Assembly (NCBI RefSeq): GCF_008039615.1
Contig: NZ_VDUZ01000067.1
Location: 1 to 46,802, forward strand
Direction: 5' to 3'
Length of the DNA stretch: 46,802 nucleotides
Origin: Vineibacter terrae
GTDB taxonomy: Bacteria > Pseudomonadota > Alphaproteobacteria > Reyranellales > Reyranellaceae
Part shown: piece after piece, positions 42,069 to 46,802 of the stretch
How the letters are laid out: each line of letters begins with the position of its first letter
Position numbering within the stretch: position 1 is the first letter of the stretch
Notes under the pieces: generated by a model
Seen by the model: only the letters and a program-made list of their open reading frames with translations
Database searches by the model: none
What the model was told of the DNA's origin: nothing
Position numbers and translations under genes: made by a program

Positions 42069-43241
42069 ATGACGAAGAAGGCTTCGCTCCTGGCCGGCAT
42101 TGCGCTGCTGGCGCTGGCGTCGACCGCCGATGCCGCCGACAAGATCAAGGTCGGCTTCATGAGCACGCTGTCCGGGCCGGGCGCGGCGCTGGGCGTCGAT
42201 ATCCGCGACGGCTTCGAGCTGGTCGCCAAGGGCGAGGGCGGCAAGCTGGGCGGCCTCACGGCGGATATTTCCATCGCCGATGACCAGCAGAGCCCCGACA
42301 CCGGGCGGCAGGTCGTCGAGCGCTTCACCAAGCGCGATCGCGTCGACGTGATCACCGGCATGGTGTTCTCCAACGTGCTGCTGCCGGTGATGCCGGCCAT
42401 CCTGGCCTCGGGCACCGTCTATATCAGCCCCAACACCGGACCCGAGGACTACGCGGCCGAGAAGTGCGATCCGAATTTCTTCGTCGTGTCGTGGCAGAAC
42501 GAGGACACCGCGTCCGCTATGGGCCAGGTGATGAACGACCGCAGCCTCAAGAACGTCTACCTGATCGCGCCCAACTATCCTGGCGGCCGCGAGACGCTGA
42601 ACGGCTTCAAGCGCACCTACAAGGGCGCGATCGCGGGCGAGGTCTACACCAGGCTGGGCCAGCTCGACTACGCCGCCGAGATCGCCACCTTGCGCGCGGC
42701 CCGGCCGGACGCGGTGTTCTTCTTCCTGCCCGGCGGCATGGGGACCAACTTCATCAAGCAGTATGTCAGCGCCGGCGCGCAGCAGGATGCCAGGCTGTAC
42801 ACGCCCGGCTATTCCGCCGACGAGGACACGATCAAGTCGGTCGGCGAGCCCATGGTGGGGATCCTCAACACCGCGCAATGGGCGCATGATCTCGACAACC
42901 CGGCCAACCGGAAATTCGTCGCTGACTTCCAGAAGGCCTATGGCCGGCTGCCCACGATGTATGCCCAGCAAGGCTACGACGCGGCACAGCTGATCGCCGC
43001 CGCGGTGCGCGATACAGGCGGCAGGATCGAGGACAAGGCCGCCTTCCGCCAGGCGCTGCACGCCGCCAGGTTCGACTCTCCGCGCGGCAGGTTCCGCTTC
43101 AACACCAACAACTACCCGATCCAGGACTACTATCTGCGTGAGGTCGTCAAGGACGGCGCCGGCCGCATCACCAACAAGACGATCGGCAAGGTCTACACCG
43201 ACTACGCCGATCCCTTCGCCGCCCGCTGCAAGATGAAATGA
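42069..43241 (+). CDS. Periplasmic substrate-binding protein of the right Liv-type ABC transporter
   Basis: This 390-residue precursor has a signal peptide (MTKKASLLAGIALLALASTADA, cleavage after about 22) and a type I binding-protein fold. KVGFMSTLSGPGAALGVDIRD forms the first strand and ligand loop, and SPNTGPEDYA is the second binding segment. The aromatic-acid-type pattern (NGFKRTYKGAIAGEVYTRLG) is compatible with CouP-like proteins, but ligand identity is inferred from the upstream Rieske oxygenase. It shares little direct similarity with the left binding protein. Palindrome C4 follows its stop by 15 bases, before livH. Confidence 0.9.
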   Translation: MTKKASLLAGIALLALASTADAADKIKVGFMSTLSGPGAALGVDIRDGFELVAKGEGGKLGGLTADISIADDQQSPDTGRQVVERFTKRDRVDVITGMVFSNVLLPVMPAILASGTVYISPNTGPEDYAAEKCDPNFFVVSWQNEDTASAMGQVMNDRSLKNVYLIAPNYPGGRETLNGFKRTYKGAIAGEVYTRLGQLDYAAEIATLRAARPDAVFFFLPGGMGTNFIKQYVSAGAQQDARLYTPGYSADEDTIKSVGEPMVGILNTAQWAHDLDNPANRKFVADFQKAYGRLPTMYAQQGYDAAQLIAAAVRDTGGRIEDKAAFRQALHAARFDSPRGRFRFNTNNYPIQDYYLREVVKDGAGRITNKTIGKVYTDYADPFAARCKMK

Positions 43242-43256
43242 GGGTGTACAGTTTCT

Positions 43257-43388
43257 GTCGTCCTGAGCGAAGCGAAGGACCCGTTATGCCGTCGTGTCGC
43301 ACGGAGGGAACTTGCTGGCGTACGTACGCCATCGAGGGTTCCGTGCGCTTCGAGGGCTCAACGGGTCCTTCGCTTCGCTCAGGACGAC
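43257..43388. repeat. Palindromic element C4 between binding-protein gene and livH
   Basis: The arms 43257-43285 and 43360-43388 are exact inverted copies over 29 bases, starting GTCGTCCTGAGCGAAGCGAA; this is a variant subfamily of C. It begins 15 bases after the binding-protein stop. The spacer of 74 bases contains further short pairings (TACGTACG). Its operon position matches that of A2 in the left Liv operon. Confidence 0.9.
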
Positions 43389-43410
43389 AAATGCGCGCTC
43401 CCAGGACACC

Positions 43411-44331
43411 ATGCCGCTGACCTTGCTCGCCGAGCAGGCGCTGAACGGCCTGCAGCTGGGGCTGATGCTGTTCCTGCTGGCGGCCGGGCTGACGCTGGTG
43501 TTCGGCATCATGGACATGATCAACCTGGCGCACGGCACGCTCTACATGATCGGCGCCTATCTGGCGGCCACCGTCGCCGAGGCCAGCGGCTCCTTCGTGG
43601 CCGCCATCGCCGCCGCCGTGGTCGGCACCGCGGTGATCGGCATGGCGCTGGAGCTCACGGTCCTGCGCCCGCTCTATCGGCGCTCGCATCTGCACCAGGT
43701 GCTGGCGACGTTCGCGCTGATCCTGATCGCCAACGAGCTGGTGCGCATCATCTGGGGCGCGCAGCCCATTGCGCTCAACATGCCGGCGGCTCTGTCCGGC
43801 CCGGTCGAGCTGGCGCCGGGCCTGCGCTATCCGGCCTACCGCCTGGTCGTGATCGGCGTCGGGCTGGCCGCGGCGCTGCTGCTCTATGTCGTCGTCGTCC
43901 ACACGCGCGTGGGCATGTGGCTGCGGGCAGGGGCGTCCGATCGCGAGATGGCAAGCGCCATGGGCGTCAACACGGCGTGGCTGTTCACCGCCGCGTTCGG
44001 CGCCGGCGCCGCGCTCTGCGCCGTGGCCGGCGCGCTGCTGGGGCCGCTGCTGGCGGTGCAGGTCGGCATGGGCGAGAACATCCTGATCCTGGCCTTCGTC
44101 GTCATCGTGATCGGCGGCATCGGCTCGGTGCGCGGCGCGCTGGTCGGCGCGCTGCTGGTCGGCATCCTCGACACCGTCGGCCGCACCGCGCTGCCGGCGC
44201 TGTTCCGCGCCCTGGCCTCGCCGGAGGTCGCGTCCGAAGCGGGGCCGGCCCTGGCCTCGATGCTGATCTACGTGCTGATGGCCGGGGTTCTCTGTTTCCG
44301 GCCGCGCGGCCTGTTCCCGGCGCGTGGCTAG
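43411..44331 (+). CDS. livH: LivH-type ABC transporter permease (right operon)
   Basis: This 306-residue permease has MPLTLLAEQALNGLQLGLML at the chosen ATG (43411) and the family segment LTLVFGIMDMINLAHGTLYM. About eight membrane helices are visible. The cytoplasmic ATPase-contact loop is VIGGIGSVRGALVGALLVG, and the end is CFRPRGLFPARG. A longer frame upstream would encode repeat C4 and is rejected. Its end overlaps livM by eight bases. Confidence 0.92.
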   Translation: MPLTLLAEQALNGLQLGLMLFLLAAGLTLVFGIMDMINLAHGTLYMIGAYLAATVAEASGSFVAAIAAAVVGTAVIGMALELTVLRPLYRRSHLHQVLATFALILIANELVRIIWGAQPIALNMPAALSGPVELAPGLRYPAYRLVVIGVGLAAALLLYVVVVHTRVGMWLRAGASDREMASAMGVNTAWLFTAAFGAGAALCAVAGALLGPLLAVQVGMGENILILAFVVIVIGGIGSVRGALVGALLVGILDTVGRTALPALFRALASPEVASEAGPALASMLIYVLMAGVLCFRPRGLFPARG

Positions 44332-45274
44332 CACGCTGCATATCGGGCTGCGCCCGCTGCCGACCCTGGTGCTGGTCGCGAGCCTGGTGCTGCTGCCCGT
44401 CGTGCTGACTGCCGTCGATCAGCCGTTCTACATCGTGCTCGCCAGCCGGGTGCTGATCTACGCCCTGATCGCCAGCAGCCTCAACCTGCTGATCGGCTAT
44501 GGCGGCATGGTGAGCCTGGGGCACGCCTGCTTCGTCGGCGCCGGCGCCTACACCACGGCGGTCCTAGTGCATGCCGGGATCGGCTCGGCCTGGCTGGCAT
44601 GGCCGGCCGCCGCGCTGGCCGGCGCCGTGCTGGCGGCGATGATCGGCGCCGTTTCCCTGCGCACCCGCGGCGTCTACTTCATCATGATCACGCTGGCGTT
44701 CGCGCAGATGGCCTACTACGTCGTGGTCTCGCTGCGGGCGCTGGGCGGCGATGACGGCCTCGTCCTGCCGCGGCGCACCGGCTACGGGTTCGGCCTCGAT
44801 CCGCACGCCGACATGACATTCTACTATGCCGTGCTCGGCGTCGTGGTGCTGCTGATGGCCGGGCTGCGCCGGCTGCTCAACGCGCCGCTGGGCCGCGCCC
44901 TGCAGGCGATCCGCGACAACGATGTGCGCATGGAGGCCATCGGCTTTCCCGTCTTCCGCATCCAGCTCGCCGGCTTCGTGATCGCCGGCGCCACGGCCGG
45001 GCTGGGCGGCGGCCTGCTCGCCGATCTCAACCAGCAGGTCAGCCCCAGCCTGCTGCACTGGACGCAATCGGGAACCCTGATGGTCATGGTGATCCTGGGC
45101 GGCGCCGGCCGCTTCCTGGGCGGCGTGCTGGGCGCGGCGGTGCTGCTGCTGGCGCAGGAGCTGTTCTCCGACGTCACCACCCACACGGCGCTGGGCATCG
45201 GCCTGGTGCTGCTGGCCGTGGTGCTGTTCGCGCCGGCGGGCCTCGCCGGCCTGTGGCGGCAGGTCGCGCGGTGA
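44324..45274 (+). CDS. livM: LivM-type ABC transporter permease (right operon)
   Basis: This 316-residue permease has the LivM hallmarks ASSLNLLIGYGGMVSLGHAC and GVYFIMITLAFAQMAYY, with the ATPase-contact loop ILGGAGRFLGGVLGAAVLL. It starts with GTG within the livH end (8-base overlap), and its stop overlaps the livG start by four bases (GTGA), so translation of the three genes is coupled. Around ten hydrophobic segments are visible. The domain length is slightly longer than the left LivM because of its N-terminal helix. Confidence 0.9.
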   Translation: MASTLHIGLRPLPTLVLVASLVLLPVVLTAVDQPFYIVLASRVLIYALIASSLNLLIGYGGMVSLGHACFVGAGAYTTAVLVHAGIGSAWLAWPAAALAGAVLAAMIGAVSLRTRGVYFIMITLAFAQMAYYVVVSLRALGGDDGLVLPRRTGYGFGLDPHADMTFYYAVLGVVVLLMAGLRRLLNAPLGRALQAIRDNDVRMEAIGFPVFRIQLAGFVIAGATAGLGGGLLADLNQQVSPSLLHWTQSGTLMVMVILGGAGRFLGGVLGAAVLLLAQELFSDVTTHTALGIGLVLLAVVLFAPAGLAGLWRQVAR

Positions 45275-46022
45275 CGGCGCCGCCCGGCCTGCAGGTCGAC
45301 GGCCTGCGCAAGCGCTTCGGCGGCGTGAGCGCGCTCGACGACGCCAGCCTCGCCGTGAAGCCCGGCGAGCTGCATGCCCTGATCGGCCCCAACGGCGCGG
45401 GCAAGACGACGTTGATCCAGCTGGTGTCGGGAGCCGAGCGCGCCGATGCCGGCCGCATCGTGCTGGACGGCGCCGTGATCGACGGCCTGCCCATGCATCG
45501 CCGCGTGGCGCTGGGCCTGGCGCGCTCGTTCCAGATCAGCAGCGTCTTCCCGGCCTTCACCGTGCTGGAGAACGTGGCGCTCGCCATCCAGGCCCGCAGC
45601 CGCGCGCGCTGCGCCGTCTGGCGGCCGGTGGCGGGGCAGGCGGCGCTGTTCGAGCCGGCGCGGCGGGTGCTGGACGTGGTCGGGCTCGGCGCCCGCTCGG
45701 ATATCGCCGCCGGCGCCCTCTCCCATGGCGAGCGTCGGCGGCTCGAGATCGGCCTCACGGTTGCGACCGGCGCCCGCCTGCTGCTGCTGGACGAGCCGCT
45801 GGCCGGCCTGGGGCCGGACGAATCGGCACGTGTCGTCGCGCTGCTGCGCACGTTCAAAGGCCAGGCCGGCATCCTGCTGGTCGAGCACGACATGGACGCC
45901 GTGTTCCAGCTGGCCGACCGCATCTCCGTCCTGGTCCATGGCCGCGTGATCGCATCAGGCGTGCCGCAGGCGATCCGCGCCCATCCCGAGGTGCGGCGCG
46001 CCTATCTCGGTGAGAGCACCGC

Positions 46023-46026
<4 letters not shown>
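45271..46026 (+). CDS. livG: LivG-type ABC transporter ATP-binding protein (right operon)
   Basis: This 251-residue ATPase has Walker A GPNGAGKTT, the LivG-type LARSFQISSVFPAF, signature ALSHGERRRLEIGLTVA, and Walker B LLLLDEPLAGLGPDE with the switch His in LLVEHDMDAVF. The start is GTG 45271, overlapping the livM stop; a GTG 18 bases upstream is possible. The signature Gly-Glu pair is retained although the loop begins SHGE rather than SGGE. It ends over the livF start (ATGA). Confidence 0.9.
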
Positions 46027-46733
<707 letters not shown>

Positions 46734-46740
46734 CTTTTTT

Positions 46741-46802
46741 GGACCGCGCGCGTCCACGCGCGCACCGGCGCATGGCGCCGGATCATGAGCGCGCGTGGAC
46801 GC
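46741..46802. repeat. Palindromic element F2, cut by the right window edge
   Basis: GGACCGCGCGCGTCCACGCG (46741 onward) faces GCGCGCGTGGACGC (46789-46802), which the window end truncates. An inner stem CCGGCGC-ATG-GCGCCGG (46765-46781) forms the loop. It lies 7 bases after the livF stop. It is similar to F1 at the left edge but not identical: the loop is CATGG here and GTCAG there. Confidence 0.8.

Overview
The window looks like chromosome of a free-living, metabolically versatile alphaproteobacterium. The base composition is very GC-rich. The order pdxJ, acpS, lepB, rnc, era is the usual alphaproteobacterial core order, there are two Liv-type ABC operons, and aromatic-ring dioxygenases are present. 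A Rhodospirillales or Reyranella-like host fits, but that placement is inference. No rRNA, tRNA, CRISPR array, transposase or phage gene was found.

Layout. (1) 83-8812, all on the minus strand: a YjbR-type protein, rutE-like reductase, dmeF-like metal efflux, an intradiol (hydroxyquinol-type) dioxygenase, then a periplasmic binding protein and livH, livM, livG, livF plus a second livH-type permease. (2) 8910-16764: epmA, a convergent minus operon (OsmC protein, folP, TPR protein), a plus group (DUF6152, DUF6644, cyclopropane-synthase-like methyltransferase), then a crotonase with an atypical SDR, and an Hsp20. (3) 16806-26275: COG0523 GTPase with YtcJ-like amidohydrolase, a GNAT enzyme, a MocR regulator divergent from a MaoC hydratase, a Nudix CoA pyrophosphatase, and serC-serA. 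(4) 26512-32917, accessory and signalling: two class III cyclase-domain proteins facing an MNT/HEPN pair, an Atu4866-type protein behind a frameshifted carboxymuconolactone-decarboxylase-like gene, and a divergent AraC regulator. (5) 33457-39858: the pdxJ-acpS-lepB-rnc-era core group, split between pdxJ and acpS by an HxlR/MFS efflux module and a small serine-rich membrane protein. (6) 40136-46733, plus strand: a Rieske ring-hydroxylating oxygenase (alpha and beta), then a second complete binding protein-livH-livM-livG-livF operon.

How the genes work together. Each Liv operon follows an aromatic-ring dioxygenase gene on the same strand, which suggests that both transporters carry aromatic acids rather than leucine. 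SerA and SerC make serine. FolP, PdxJ, AcpS, LepB, Rnc and Era are housekeeping. DmeF and the COG0523 protein handle metals.

The most striking non-coding feature is a dense set of palindromic intergenic elements, at least six sequence families and about sixteen copies in 47 kb. Several lie inside operons: between binding protein and permease in both Liv operons, between livG and livF, and between rnc and era. Other points worth attention are clean operator palindromes at the HxlR/MFS and MocR/MaoC divergent promoters, an in-frame TAG near the MFS start, a single-base frameshift, an SDR without its catalytic tyrosine, and a MocR protein with an insertion of about 90 residues.
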